A stretch of 64,000 nucleotides of DNA from Peribacillus sp044761985 (GCF_044761985.1 NZ_JBIWDK010000004.1:248001-312000), one strand, 5' to 3'; shown: positions 51,081 to 60,248, counted from the first letter of the stretch. Numbers and translations are program-made. Notes: a model not told the origin generated them from the letters alone.

Positions 51081-51567
51081 CTTCATTCACTTCTTGCTCC
51101 CAGTCCTTGCAAACATCTACCCAGTCCTTTGCTTTTGAGAATTGAAATAAATCCCCGAGTGAAAGTTCAATGGCTGAGTTCGCGCTCCCGCAAGCCGGGA
51201 AAACTGTCTCAAACCGTTTCATCGAAACATCCAAGTAAACATCCAGTTCATTTGCCAATCCAAATGGGCAGACACCCCCGATTGCATGTCCGGTCTGTTC
51301 AAGAACTTCTTCTGGAGATAACATCCTTGCCTTGAACCCAAACATTTTCCGGAATTTCTTATTATCGACTTTCGCATCTCCAGCGGCCACGACCAAAAGT
51401 GCTTGGTCTCCTTCTCCCCTAAATGACAACGTTTTGGCAATGCGCGCGGGTATAACCCCGATTGTCTCCGCAGCTTGGTTTACTGTGGCACTAGATGTTT
51501 TGAATTCCATCACATCATGTTCCCTGTTCCATTGTTTAAAGTGGGCCCTAACACTCTCGATTGACAT
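51058..51567 (-). CDS. YbaK/EbsC-type aminoacyl-tRNA deacylase
   Basis: A 169-aa protein of the YbaK/ProX editing fold. It has FKTSSATVNQAAETIGVIPARIAKTLSFRG, the conserved Lys in AKTL, LLVVAAGDAKVDNKKFRK and the loop GGVCPFGL. Family members hydrolyse mischarged tRNAs such as Cys-tRNA(Pro). The specific substrate is unknown. The coding end (NEDMQKHII) lies inside a 29-bp tandem repeat. AAAGGGATG precedes the ATG. Confidence 0.87.
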   Translation of the reverse strand: MSIESVRAHFKQWNREHDVMEFKTSSATVNQAAETIGVIPARIAKTLSFRGEGDQALLVVAAGDAKVDNKKFRKMFGFKARMLSPEEVLEQTGHAIGGVCPFGLANELDVYLDVSMKRFETVFPACGSANSAIELSLGDLFQFSKAKDWVDVCKDWEQEVNEDMQKHII

Positions 51568-51683
51568 TTACTTTCATCCCTTTCCTTTAACTCTTTTTAT
51601 GAATCGTACCATTCTTCACTATAGTAAAGCAAAATCTCTTTCCTTTATTCTAAATATTCAATATTTCGCATAAAATCTTGAAA

Positions 51684-51713
51684 TTGACGAAAGAGGCCAA
51701 AATACGATACTAT
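51684..51713 (+). promoter_or_regulatory. Sigma-A promoter of queT
   Basis: TTGACG (51684-51689), 18-bp spacer, TACTAT (51708-51713). Confidence 0.55.
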
Positions 51714-51734
51714 TAAACTTCGGGCAAAAGCCTA

Positions 51735-51774
51735 ACGTGGTTCGTAACCATCCCACGATAAAAAACTAGGGAGA
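51735..51774 (+). promoter_or_regulatory. PreQ1-I riboswitch upstream of queT, translational type
   Basis: P1 CGTGG (51736-51740) / CCACG (51753-51757) encloses a loop with TTCGTAACC, followed by ATAAAAAACTAGGGAGAG. The tail runs into the ribosome binding site AGGGAGAG, and no terminator hairpin fits before the ATG. Ligand binding should therefore block translation, as in the Thermoanaerobacter type. Confidence 0.88.
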
Positions 51775-51781
51775 GAAAAAA

Positions 51782-52267
51782 ATGAATATTCGTACGCTCG
51801 CGATAAATGGTCTATTGGCTGCCATCTATATCGCTGTCTCATTCGTGCTTCAGCCGATTATGTTTGGGGTGCTTCAATTCCGCATTCCCGAAATGTTGAA
51901 TCATCTTATTGTATTTAATAAGAAATATATATCCGGCATAGTCGTCGGTGTGTTCATATCGAACCTTTTCTTTTCACAGTTAGGGGCATATGACTTGATT
52001 TTTGGGGTCGGGCAATCTCTGATAGCCTTATTGCTTGTCATCTTTTCTTCCCGTTTCATAACGGGCATTAAGGGTCGAATGGCCATGACCATCATCATAT
52101 TCACGGTTACGATGTTCCTAATAGCCATAGAATTGAATCTAGTCTTAGGATTGCCATTCTTAATAAGTTGGGCAACAACAGCAGCCGGGGAATTCCTCGT
52201 CCTACTGATCGGGGCACCCATCATTTATATGATGAATAAAAGAATTCAATTTGGAAAGTTGCTTTGA
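51782..52267 (+). CDS. queT: Queuosine precursor transporter QueT
   Basis: A 161-aa S-component-like membrane protein with five or six helices (LAINGLLAAIYIAVSFVLQPIMFGVLQFRIPEMLNHLIVF). QueT imports preQ0/preQ1, as the substrate-binding part of an ECF transporter. The preQ1 riboswitch at its ribosome binding site strongly supports the assignment. The shared ECF energising module is not in this window. Confidence 0.95.
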   Translation: MNIRTLAINGLLAAIYIAVSFVLQPIMFGVLQFRIPEMLNHLIVFNKKYISGIVVGVFISNLFFSQLGAYDLIFGVGQSLIALLLVIFSSRFITGIKGRMAMTIIIFTVTMFLIAIELNLVLGLPFLISWATTAAGEFLVLLIGAPIIYMMNKRIQFGKLL

Positions 52268-52304
52268 ACTCACTGTGCATAAAGTAAAAGAACAATCTAT
52301 ATCC

Positions 52305-52340
52305 AAAGAGCTGTCTGCTACATGCAGCGGCTCTTTTTTT
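52305..52340 (+). terminator. Terminator of queT
   Basis: AAAGAGC / GCTCTTT outer arms with inner CTGC/GCAG, followed by T7. Confidence 0.85.
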
Positions 52341-52379
52341 CAACCATACTCAAAAAAATTGATAAATGGTGGTGACTTT

Positions 52380-53039
52380 TTGCAGAAAAAAATACTGATG
52401 TTACTCGTCCTTCTGATTGTAGTAACATTCATCGGGCTAAATTCAGAATTATTCACGATGATTTGGAATAGCGACTTGGAATCCGTGATATCCATATTGA
52501 CAGAAAATCTCCTTCTTACCTTTGTAGTGACGTTCGTTTTGATGATCATTCAGAACTCCTTTACTGTCATCCCCCTGATTTTACTTTTAACAATTAATGT
52601 AACGATCTTTGGCTTTGCATTCGGGTATCTATGGAGTTGGTTAACAAGCGTGGTCGCGTCAGGAACCATTTTCTACGCTGCCAGGCACTGGTTCCAGTCA
52701 TTGATTTTAAGAAAGATGGGTACCGACTGGCAGGATTCCGTCAAGGATCATGGGTTTATGTATGTCTTTACCGGTAGAATTTTCCCTTTCATACCGACAA
52801 GTTTAATAAACCTTGCAGCTGGAGTTAGTTCCGTCACCTTCAAAGATTTCTTAATGGCAACAGCATTAGGCAATCTCATCTACTTCTTCTTTCTCTCTTT
52901 AATTCCATATGGACTTCTTTCCGTAGAGATGAATCAATATACATTGATTGTACTCGGTTTCCTGCTCTTAACCTTTTTCCTTATCTACAAGCGCTTCAAG
53001 AAAAAAAAGAACCTATCACTCTTTAAGAAAAACAGGTAA
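52380..53039 (+). CDS. TVP38/TMEM64 (DedA-like) membrane protein
   Basis: A 219-aa protein with about five membrane helices. VTIFGFAFGYLWSWLTSVVASGTIFYAARHWF and FTGRIFPFIPTSLINLAAGVSSVTFKDFLMATALGNL are the SNARE-associated/VTT domain signature. Relatives act in membrane lipid scrambling or transport; the role here is unknown. Starts at TTG 52380, supported by GGTGG upstream; no ATG in this frame fits. Confidence 0.83.
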   Translation: MQKKILMLLVLLIVVTFIGLNSELFTMIWNSDLESVISILTENLLLTFVVTFVLMIIQNSFTVIPLILLLTINVTIFGFAFGYLWSWLTSVVASGTIFYAARHWFQSLILRKMGTDWQDSVKDHGFMYVFTGRIFPFIPTSLINLAAGVSSVTFKDFLMATALGNLIYFFFLSLIPYGLLSVEMNQYTLIVLGFLLLTFFLIYKRFKKKKNLSLFKKNR

Positions 53040-53058
53040 CCTTGCTGCCTGTTTTTTT
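53031..53058 (+). terminator. Terminator of TVP38-type gene
   Basis: AACAGG (53031-53036, just before the stop codon) / CCTGTT (53048-53053), T7. Confidence 0.75.
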
Positions 53059-53146
53059 GTGTGGAATCGTATATTTTCAGCCAATAGTTTGTTAAAATGT
53101 GTATGTATTTCAGCTTTGAAATGTCGGAGAATTCAGGGAGACCCAT

Positions 53147-54778
53147 ATGCCGAGACGTATCATATTAGTAATCTACATTCTTTCTGGAATGACCACATTA
53201 CTTGTTTTCAATTACTATTTAACGAATTCCTTGAATACTAAAGAGGCGTTCCTTCAACTCCAGCGAGCAGAAGGGTTCATCTTTGTCCTATTAATCGGTT
53301 TGATTTTATTTCTCTACTTATCTAAAAGAGAAGAGTTCAAACAACTAAAAGAAGAAGAACAACTTCGAAGTACCCTTATTAACTCAATGGTAGACTTTGT
53401 GAATTTTAAGGATGGAGAAGGTAGATGGCTAGAATCGAATACGTTTGGACTTCAGTTATTCCAATTGGAGAGTGTGGACTATAAAGGAAAAAAAGATAGC
53501 GAGCTTGCCGAGTACTCCCAATTCTACAGAGATTCATTGATTTACTGTGAAGATTCCGATCAAGAAACATGGGCAATGAAGAAGATTACCCGTTGTGAGG
53601 AGAATATTCCACTGCCAAACGGTCATTTTAAGACCTTCGATACCATCAAAGTCCCATTATTTCATGAAGATGGTTCACGAAAAGGGTTAGTAGTCATAGG
53701 TAGGGATATTTCAGAAAGAATTACCGCGGAAAGTCAATTGCTTGCTAGTGAACAGCGTTATAAATCTTTGTTTGATCACAACCCTTCCCCCATGTTAATG
53801 CTTGATTTGAAAGGAACCATCATAAACGTCAATCCAAGATTTGAAACCGTCACTGGATTTCGTAAAGGTGAGGTTCAAGGGGACCCTTTTATAGATTTGG
53901 ATTTTTCCGCAGAAGCTAAAGAGCTCATCCAGTCATCCTGTCAATATGTCGTGGAAAATCAAAAGGGGATTAAAAAAGGAAAAGATATAGCGTTTGTTAC
54001 CAAATACGGGAATTCCATTTTACTTTCTTGTACTTTTGTTCCCATGTTAGTGGGCAAAGAATTAGCCGGTATCATTACGTATGCAAAAGACGTAACACAA
54101 ATTCGTGAAACAGAAAGACGCTTACGAAAATCCGAGAAACTTTCGATCATCGGTGAACTTGCAGCAAGTGTTGCTCATGAAGTGCGCAATCCTTTAACGT
54201 CCTTAAAAGGGTTCGTTCAACTACTGAAAAAAAACGACCAACCCCATGATCAATATTACACCATCATGCTTAGCGAATTAGACCGGATCAACTTAATCGT
54301 TAGCGAATTGCTTGTCCTAGCAAAGCCTCAGGAAATCATGTTCAGTCAAAATCAGATCGTAGAATTGATGGATGAAGTCAGAGCCTTGCTTCTTGTAGAA
54401 GCCGATTCTTCTTCCGCTCAAATTTCTATCGAGGTAAAAAACGATATACCGCTTATTTTATGCGAAGCAAACCAGCTTAAACAAGTATTCATCAACATGG
54501 TCAAAAATGCTCTGGAAGCAACAGCATCCCATATTTCGATAGAAATTGAGCATATTAGCCATTCCATTTCCGTTACAATCAAGGATAATGGCTGTGGAAT
54601 CGAGAAAGATCGCATGAAACATCTCGGGGAGCCCTTTTTTTCATCTAAAGAAAAAGGGACTGGGCTTGGTCTGACCGTAAGTTGCCGTATTATCGAAGCG
54701 CACCAAGGAAAAGTACACTTTAGTAGCAAACTAAACCATGGTACCGAAGTTAAAATTGAATTGCCGATATATAAATAG
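53147..54778 (+). CDS. PAS sensor histidine kinase, sporulation-kinase-like
   Basis: A 543-aa orphan kinase. Two N-terminal membrane helices (about 5-26 and 43-60), PAS domain 1 (about 75-190), PAS domain 2 (FDHNPSPMLMLDLKGTIINVNPRFETVTGF, about 210-320), HisKA with His344 (SVAHEVRNPLTSLKGFVQLLKK) and HATPase (GTGLGLTVSCRIIEAHQG). The HEVRNPLT-KGF pattern is shared with the KinA/B/C/E phosphorelay kinases, so Spo0F is a plausible partner. No regulator gene is adjacent. GGGAG lies six bases before the ATG. Confidence 0.87.
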   Translation: MPRRIILVIYILSGMTTLLVFNYYLTNSLNTKEAFLQLQRAEGFIFVLLIGLILFLYLSKREEFKQLKEEEQLRSTLINSMVDFVNFKDGEGRWLESNTFGLQLFQLESVDYKGKKDSELAEYSQFYRDSLIYCEDSDQETWAMKKITRCEENIPLPNGHFKTFDTIKVPLFHEDGSRKGLVVIGRDISERITAESQLLASEQRYKSLFDHNPSPMLMLDLKGTIINVNPRFETVTGFRKGEVQGDPFIDLDFSAEAKELIQSSCQYVVENQKGIKKGKDIAFVTKYGNSILLSCTFVPMLVGKELAGIITYAKDVTQIRETERRLRKSEKLSIIGELAASVAHEVRNPLTSLKGFVQLLKKNDQPHDQYYTIMLSELDRINLIVSELLVLAKPQEIMFSQNQIVELMDEVRALLLVEADSSSAQISIEVKNDIPLILCEANQLKQVFINMVKNALEATASHISIEIEHISHSISVTIKDNGCGIEKDRMKHLGEPFFSSKEKGTGLGLTVSCRIIEAHQGKVHFSSKLNHGTEVKIELPIYK

Positions 54779-54810
54779 GATAAGTACTTGTTTACTTGTC
54801 CTATTTTGTT
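54775..54810 (+). terminator. Terminator of orphan kinase
   Basis: ATAGGATAAGTA (54775-54786) / TACTTGTCCTAT (54793-54804) with one wobble, then TTTTGTTG. Overlaps the stop codon. Confidence 0.8.
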
Positions 54811-55103
54811 GTGTTCGGGATATAAGTAAACGTCCCCATACACACGATTGAACCGGCTAAAATCACCTTCTCGCCTTTTTTATCTTTTTCAACGTACTCC
54901 CCCCTACATTTCCTGTAATATGGTAAGGTCAGAGTACCATGGTAAGCTTAATTATTTCTTAATGATGCATAATAGGAAATAGAATAATTAGCTTATAGAT
55001 CAAGAAAATGTAGAGAGATTCTCTTCATTTTTTCACTGTTATTTCACATTTTCATTTTATACTAGTTCATAGAAGTACTAAGAAAGGTTGCTGGCACAAC
55101 AAA
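54811..55103. other. Intergenic upstream of ycnJ
   Basis: About 290 bp with no gene. It should contain the ycnJ promoter (TATACT near 55060 is a possible -10). I did not recognise a metal-regulator operator with confidence. Confidence 0.4.
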
Positions 55104-56732
55104 ATGAAGAATTACATATGGCTGTTCGTCAGTCTACTTGCCTTGTTTATCTTACCGGTAACGGCCTTTGGCCATGCATCCGTTTTGAGCTCGAATCCTA
55201 GCCCAAATGAGAGCTTGGATACTATACCTGAAAAGATCAGCATTCAATTCAGTGAAACTATACAATCTTCCTTTCACTCACTTGCCATGTACAGCAAAGA
55301 GGGGAAGGAGATCCCACTTCAAGATATCCAAGTTTCAGGGAATACCCTTGAAGCTACATGGTCAAGCTCTTTCGATGAAGGGGTTTATATCATTAAATGG
55401 AGAGTGGTTTCTAGTGATGGTCACCCCATCAAAGGTACAATTCCCTTTCAATATGGGGAATCCAACATCCCATCCGATCAACTGATCGGCGAAGAACATG
55501 CAGGCTTTCCAAGTACAACACAAATAGTCCTGCAAAGCCTTCAATATCTTTGTTTTGCCGCTCTTACTGGTGCACTCTTTTTTTATTTATCATTGGTGAA
55601 ACGCCCTACTCCTGATCAAATCAGCAATAGGGCCCGACGCTATATCTGGCTATCTTATACCGGACTGGCGATTTCCATTCTATTGAGTCTACCTTTAAAA
55701 GTTACGATTGACGCTGATGTAGGTTGGTGGCATGCTTTCAATGGCATCTACCTAAAAGAAGTATTACAGACCACCCAATTCGGAAATATTTGGATGATAG
55801 AAATGGTGTTGCTAATTGCCTTACTTGTGGCAATTTTGGCTATATGGAGAAATTACTTCAACAAGGTTTCTCTCCTAACATCCTTTATCCTTATATCTGC
55901 CTTGATGGTTTGCAAGGCCTTAATCGGACATACCATGGATACAACTCATCAATACCTGGCTGTATCTATGGATTTTCTCCATGTAATGTCCATGGCATTA
56001 TGGCTAGGCGGTTTATTGGCTATACTGATAATTCTTCCAAAGTCCTATAATCCGAAGCTGACTGATGTTGATAAAAAAACGTTTTATTGGTCAATCATAC
56101 AGAAGTTTTCCTCATGGGCCGTTCTCTTTGTGATTGTCCTGATCGTCAGCGGACTTTACAGTAGTTTTCAACATGTCCCAACTCTTCATTCATTGCTAAA
56201 TACGACATATGGACAATTATTACTCGGAAAAATCGGACTTATGTCCATCATGTTAGGGTTTGGGGCATTTCATTTACTCCGTGGGAAAAGAAAAACGAAG
56301 AAGCTGGGCCTCAGTACTGGAATAGAATTCAGCCTGGGAATCATCATTCTCCTTATTGCTGCTCTTTTAACAAATGTTCAGACAGCCAAGTCTTCTCCAG
56401 GTCCTGTAGAGAAAACGGAAATGACTGAAAATAATGATCAAGTAACTTTATCGGTGACCCCCAATGAAATCGGTGAGAACCTCATTCAAGTGGAGTTAAT
56501 AAATAATGAGGGCATCCCTTATACAGATATCGAACAGCTTACAGTGGTCATGGAGCCTTTAGATGAAGACACAGGGGAAGTAAAATTGCACCTTCAGGAA
56601 GAAGAAAAGGGTATATTCAAAACCAAGTCGCTTATAACCATGTCAGGAAAATGGAAGATTCAAGTTCATGGTTTAACGAGGGAACTCCACTCTATTGATG
56701 CGGATTTTGTAATAGTAGTAGGAAACTCATAA
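55104..56732 (+). CDS. ycnJ: CopC-CopD fusion copper transport protein YcnJ
   Basis: A 542-aa membrane protein. Signal peptide ending FG, so the mature chain begins HASVLSSNPSPNE with an N-terminal His. CopC domain to about 125, where DGHPIKG contains the second copper His. Eight helices form a CopD domain (about 140-430), then a C-terminal extracellular FixH/YtkA-like domain. In B. subtilis YcnJ supports copper uptake. The ribosome binding site is weak and distant (AAAGG). It is directly followed by ycnI. The regulator ycnK, which precedes ycnJ in B. subtilis, is absent here. Confidence 0.9.
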   Translation: MKNYIWLFVSLLALFILPVTAFGHASVLSSNPSPNESLDTIPEKISIQFSETIQSSFHSLAMYSKEGKEIPLQDIQVSGNTLEATWSSSFDEGVYIIKWRVVSSDGHPIKGTIPFQYGESNIPSDQLIGEEHAGFPSTTQIVLQSLQYLCFAALTGALFFYLSLVKRPTPDQISNRARRYIWLSYTGLAISILLSLPLKVTIDADVGWWHAFNGIYLKEVLQTTQFGNIWMIEMVLLIALLVAILAIWRNYFNKVSLLTSFILISALMVCKALIGHTMDTTHQYLAVSMDFLHVMSMALWLGGLLAILIILPKSYNPKLTDVDKKTFYWSIIQKFSSWAVLFVIVLIVSGLYSSFQHVPTLHSLLNTTYGQLLLGKIGLMSIMLGFGAFHLLRGKRKTKKLGLSTGIEFSLGIIILLIAALLTNVQTAKSSPGPVEKTEMTENNDQVTLSVTPNEIGENLIQVELINNEGIPYTDIEQLTVVMEPLDEDTGEVKLHLQEEEKGIFKTKSLITMSGKWKIQVHGLTRELHSIDADFVIVVGNS

Positions 56733-56752
56733 TGAGAAGGGAAGAAATAAAC

Positions 56753-57415
56753 ATGAAAAATGGTACAAAGCTAATTATCGGTGCATTGGCATCTCTATTC
56801 CTCTTTGCTGGATCTGCAAATGCCCATGTTACGGTCAACCCAAGCTCTTCAGCACCTGAAGCTTGGGAAACCTATACACTGAAAGTTCCGGTTGAAAAAG
56901 AATCATCTACCACGAAGGTTGCCTTAAAGGTTCCTGAAGGCATCACCTTTTCAAGTTACCAACCAGTCCCCGATTGGAAAGTGACAACGGAAAAGGATAA
57001 AAAAGGACATGTAAAAACAGTAACCTGGGAAGCGACTGGTGATGGCATTGCTGCAGGCCAGTTCCAACAATTCACGTTCGTTGCCCAAAATCCAAAGGAT
57101 GAGGCCGATATCGCTTGGGATGCATTTCAATACTATGCCGATGGGGAGATTGTCGAATGGAGTGGAGAGGAAGGTTCTGACCTACCACACTCCATAACAG
57201 AAATTACGGCAGCTTCCAAGAGCAATGAAGATTCATCAGTCCATGAACATGCCGAAGAAGGTGATCACTCTCATTCCGATTCTGTAGACAAATCGAAGGA
57301 GTCCACAGACAAAGAAGAGAATAACGATCAAACACTGATCATCATACTTGGCCTTTTATCTTTGATCATCTCGATTATTGCCCTTACGATAGCCGCACGT
57401 AAAAATAAGAAGTAA
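56753..57415 (+). CDS. ycnI: YcnI copper-binding protein (DUF1775)
   Basis: A 220-aa membrane-anchored protein. Signal peptide ends SANA, so the mature N-terminus is HVTVNPSSSAPEAWETYTLKVPVE, with the His and Trp-containing segment that bind Cu(II) in YcnI. The DUF1775 domain ends at about 155. A His/Asp/Glu-rich stretch (VHEHAEEGDHSHSDSVDKS) and a C-terminal membrane helix follow. AAGGGAAG precedes the ATG at 56753, 20 bp after ycnJ. Confidence 0.92.
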   Translation: MKNGTKLIIGALASLFLFAGSANAHVTVNPSSSAPEAWETYTLKVPVEKESSTTKVALKVPEGITFSSYQPVPDWKVTTEKDKKGHVKTVTWEATGDGIAAGQFQQFTFVAQNPKDEADIAWDAFQYYADGEIVEWSGEEGSDLPHSITEITAASKSNEDSSVHEHAEEGDHSHSDSVDKSKESTDKEENNDQTLIIILGLLSLIISIIALTIAARKNKK

Positions 57416-57423
57416 TCATTTAA

Positions 57424-57456
57424 GAAGATGCCCCAAAATCACTTGGGGCATCTTTT
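57424..57456. terminator. Bidirectional terminator between ycnI and isp
   Basis: AAGATGCCCCAA / TTGGGGCATCTT (57425-57436, 57443-57454), perfect 12-bp stem. Confidence 0.88.
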
Positions 57457-57461
57457 ACTTA

Positions 57462-58439
57462 TTATTCTACAACCATGCTCTTGCTTGCCTCAATGGTTCT
57501 TCTAATTTCATTCTGTGCACTATGCGTGACCATTGATAAATTCAACATTCCATTTCCTTGTGCCTTCTTGCTTATCCCCAAATCTTCCGTATTTTTTACC
57601 AGTTGGGCATATAGTTCCGCCTCTGTTAATTTACGACCGAATTCTTTTTCTGAGATGATTTTCAAGAGGGCTGCAGCTCCGCTCACATGTGGTGTAGCCA
57701 TTGATGTCCCACTGAGCTTAGCATACTTGCTTCCTGGATATGTGGAGAGAATATCGACACCCGGTGCCACTAAGTCAATTTCGTCATTCGTATTCGAAAA
57801 ATCTGCCAAGTTCCGGCTTAAGTCCACCGCCCCCACTTCCACCACTTCTGAATAAGCTCCTGGATAATCTAACTCATCCGTATCATGGCGGCCATCTCCA
57901 CCGTTCCCTGCTGCACAAACGACAAGAATATCATTCTGTATCGCTTTTTGTATTAGCTGATGTTCCTTATCATCCGGGGGCCCTCCCAATGAAAGTGAAA
58001 TGACAGAGACCTTTTCACCCTGCGGCCCTTTCCAATTGATTGCATACTCCAATGCCCCATTGATCCAGTTGATATCTCCCTGGCCCTTTCCATTTAAAGC
58101 CTTCAAAGCTAGAATACTCGCTTTCGGTGCCACACCTACTACACCTACATCATTCAGGGTCGCTAAAATCGTACCACTGACATGGGTTCCATGCCCATTA
58201 TCATCATGGTAATCCCCGGTTTCAGTAAAATCCCTTCCGTCAATGATTCTCTCTTTTAAATCGGGATGTTCCTTATCTATACCAGTGTCAATGACAGCAA
58301 TGACCACACCTTCACCATAATTGCCTTGTTCCCATATTTCCGGTGCCTTTATAAGCTCCACACCTTCAGGAACTTTCTCATTGGCCTTTTCCATTATTTC
58401 TAACACTTTGTAAGGAATTAATCTTTTTTCTTTCGACAT
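57462..58439 (-). CDS. Intracellular subtilisin (ISP)
   Basis: A 325-aa S8 protease without signal peptide. The N-terminal extension contains LIPY (residues 8-11 region), the motif that blocks the active site in ISP zymogens. Catalytic triad Asp51 (AVIDTGID), His86 (NGHGTHVSG), Ser246 (SGTSMATPHV), oxyanion Asn179. ISPs are the main cytoplasmic proteases late in growth and are activated by removal of the extension. GGGG lies seven bases before the ATG. Confidence 0.92.
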   Translation of the reverse strand: MSKEKRLIPYKVLEIMEKANEKVPEGVELIKAPEIWEQGNYGEGVVIAVIDTGIDKEHPDLKERIIDGRDFTETGDYHDDNGHGTHVSGTILATLNDVGVVGVAPKASILALKALNGKGQGDINWINGALEYAINWKGPQGEKVSVISLSLGGPPDDKEHQLIQKAIQNDILVVCAAGNGGDGRHDTDELDYPGAYSEVVEVGAVDLSRNLADFSNTNDEIDLVAPGVDILSTYPGSKYAKLSGTSMATPHVSGAAALLKIISEKEFGRKLTEAELYAQLVKNTEDLGISKKAQGNGMLNLSMVTHSAQNEIRRTIEASKSMVVE

Positions 58440-58694
58440 TTGATTACCCCTTCCTTCGTCAATAATTTGACTATCCTCGGCGAGGGAGACCTATCCCATC
58501 TGGTTGTCGTTAACCATTAAAGAGATAAAAAGAATCTCTTTAACTTATATATACCAGATTTTTGAAAATAAAAAATAGTTTTACATAAAATTCCAACTAT
58601 TTAACTACCTTTATTTCTCACTGGCCATTTACTTACTTTTTCATTATAGAACATACGTTCTTTAAATACCACTTAAATTTCCCATTTTTTCAAT
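58440..58694. other. Intergenic, nothing recognised
   Basis: About 255 bp, AT-rich, upstream of the intracellular subtilisin gene. It should contain its promoter; no other feature seen. Confidence 0.4.
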
Positions 58695-58727
58695 AAAAAA
58701 AGGCGACTCCCATTGAAGTCACCTTTT
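58695..58727 (-). terminator. Terminator of SEC-C protein gene
   Basis: On the minus strand AAGGTGACT pairs with AGTCGCCTT and is followed by T-rich sequence. Confidence 0.8.
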
Positions 58728-58735
58728 CGATATAG

Positions 58736-59242
58736 TTAAGCCCTGCCACAGCACTTTTTATATTTTTTCCCGCTGCCGCAAGGACAAGGATCATTCCGAC
58801 CTATAACAGGTTCTGTATGTACATGTGGCATTTTCGCCGCTTTTGCACTCTCCATAATGATCTGGGTACCCTTTTGCTTCATTTTCTCGTAGCGTTGTTT
58901 AAACAGCTCCATTATATCTTTGCTATATTTCAATGTATCTTCGGCGATATCCATTGCCTTTTGTTTGGAAGTATTATAATCCTCTAGAACAAATTGATTA
59001 TCATGGAAAGAAACACGTATTCCAAAATGTTGCCCCGCTTGCTTATTATCTTTCTTTTCCTCAACGAACTCTAGATAGACTTCTTGGCAATCGCAAGTCT
59101 GATGCATGCAATAGTAATCATAAATCCAATACGTTTTATCTTCATACTTACTTTTTAATGCAATGCCGTTTTCAACGCCAAAGACATCCAAATATTTAAT
59201 CGCTTTTCCATCAATAATTTCAAATGGATCAATCGTTCTCAT
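58736..59242 (-). CDS. SEC-C motif protein
   Basis: A 168-aa protein ending in a SEC-C zinc motif, RNDPCPCGSGKKYKKCCG, as at the end of SecA. The N-terminal domain (RTIDPFEIIDGKAIKYLDVFGVENGIALKSKYEDKTYWIYDYYCMHQTCDCQEVYLEF) has its own Cys cluster (C-x3-H-x2-C-x-C). Function unknown; SEC-C proteins often contact ribosomes or SecB-like partners. Monocistronic. Confidence 0.82.
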   Translation of the reverse strand: MRTIDPFEIIDGKAIKYLDVFGVENGIALKSKYEDKTYWIYDYYCMHQTCDCQEVYLEFVEEKKDNKQAGQHFGIRVSFHDNQFVLEDYNTSKQKAMDIAEDTLKYSKDIMELFKQRYEKMKQKGTQIIMESAKAAKMPHVHTEPVIGRNDPCPCGSGKKYKKCCGRA

Positions 59243-59377
59243 CTATTAGACACATCCTAATTCATCAAAATTTATTAACCTCATTTATTGTACAACCTAA
59301 ATCCTAAACCGTCACTTGAAACGAAGCAGACAAAGGCGTATCCCTATTCTTCAACTACAAAAGGTATATATATAAGA

Positions 59378-59418
59378 GGAGCAGTACCTCCGTTTATGGC
59401 AAACGGAGATACTGCTCC
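59378..59418 (-). terminator. Strong hairpin after AmiS/UreI gene
   Basis: GGAGCAGTACCTCCGTTT (59378-59395) pairs with AAACGGAGATACTGCTCC (59401-59418) with one mismatch. The T-tract is weak, but the position after the stop codon fits a terminator. Confidence 0.7.
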
Positions 59419-59423
59419 ATGAG

Positions 59424-60044
59424 TTATGCTGCTATAGCTTTTGTTTTTTCTTTTTTCTTGTAAAATAATAAATAACCCAGATACCCGATGTAGATAATAG
59501 ATACAACCAATACAATGGCCCAAGCTTTGTAAATGGTTTGGTTATCAAAGACACCTGTAAGGGTCAATAATGATGGAATAGTCAGTGTAACCCATGATAG
59601 TACAAGCGAAATTTTCCCGACGAATTCGGAAATGGGCAACTTCTTACAGTTGGTCAAATAGAACATTCCCCAAAGGAACGACCATAATACCCAGTTCAAC
59701 CCCTTCACCATGTCACCATATTGAGCAAACTCTACGGTTGCGTACACAACTGACAAAATGGACACCCATAGTGAAAAGTACCCGAGACCGCTTCCATCCA
59801 TCCCTTTTAGAATGGTTATTCCCAAGTACAAGTAGGTAAAACCAAACAAGAATATCGATGCATGTCCTAAAGACATTGCATTGCTAGGTTCTGAAACAAT
59901 AATTAAATAAAACGCACCGAGCACCTGAAACGAGCCAACAAATAAATTAAATACCGCAACATTTCTTGCATCGGCTTTTCCTAACGTCATTTTTCCATTT
60001 AGGAATAAAGTCGCTCCTGCAAGAAGTAATATAATATTTCCCAT
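59424..60044 (-). CDS. AmiS/UreI family channel
   Basis: A 206-aa membrane protein with six or seven helices, typical of AmiS/UreI proton-gated urea or short-amide channels (ILLLAGATLFLNGKMTLGK near the start, SLGHASIFLFGFTYLYLG, LNWVLWSFLWGMFYL). It probably passes urea or acetamide. No urease or amidase gene is in the window. No clear ribosome binding site precedes the ATG. Confidence 0.85.
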   Translation of the reverse strand: MGNIILLLAGATLFLNGKMTLGKADARNVAVFNLFVGSFQVLGAFYLIIVSEPSNAMSLGHASIFLFGFTYLYLGITILKGMDGSGLGYFSLWVSILSVVYATVEFAQYGDMVKGLNWVLWSFLWGMFYLTNCKKLPISEFVGKISLVLSWVTLTIPSLLTLTGVFDNQTIYKAWAIVLVVSIIYIGYLGYLLFYKKKEKTKAIAA

Positions 60045-60217
60045 ATTTAAAAGAATGAACGTGTGTTCACTCTCTATGTCCCTCCTCTTTATTAACTCTG
60101 CACAAACAAAAAAGCATCACTTCATTCAACATGCTATTTTACGATCTTTTAGTTTTCTAATATAGTAATTGACCACTACTTTGATAATACCATATGTTTG
60201 TGTTTTAAATCTAATTG

Positions 60218-60246
60218 AAAAAAAAAAAGAAGCGTTTCCGCTTCTT
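60218..60246 (-). terminator. Terminator of xpaC-telA-nitroreductase operon
   Basis: GAAGCG / CGCTTC (60229-60234, 60239-60244), TTTC loop, then T10 on the minus strand. Confidence 0.85.
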
Positions 60247-60248
60247 GT

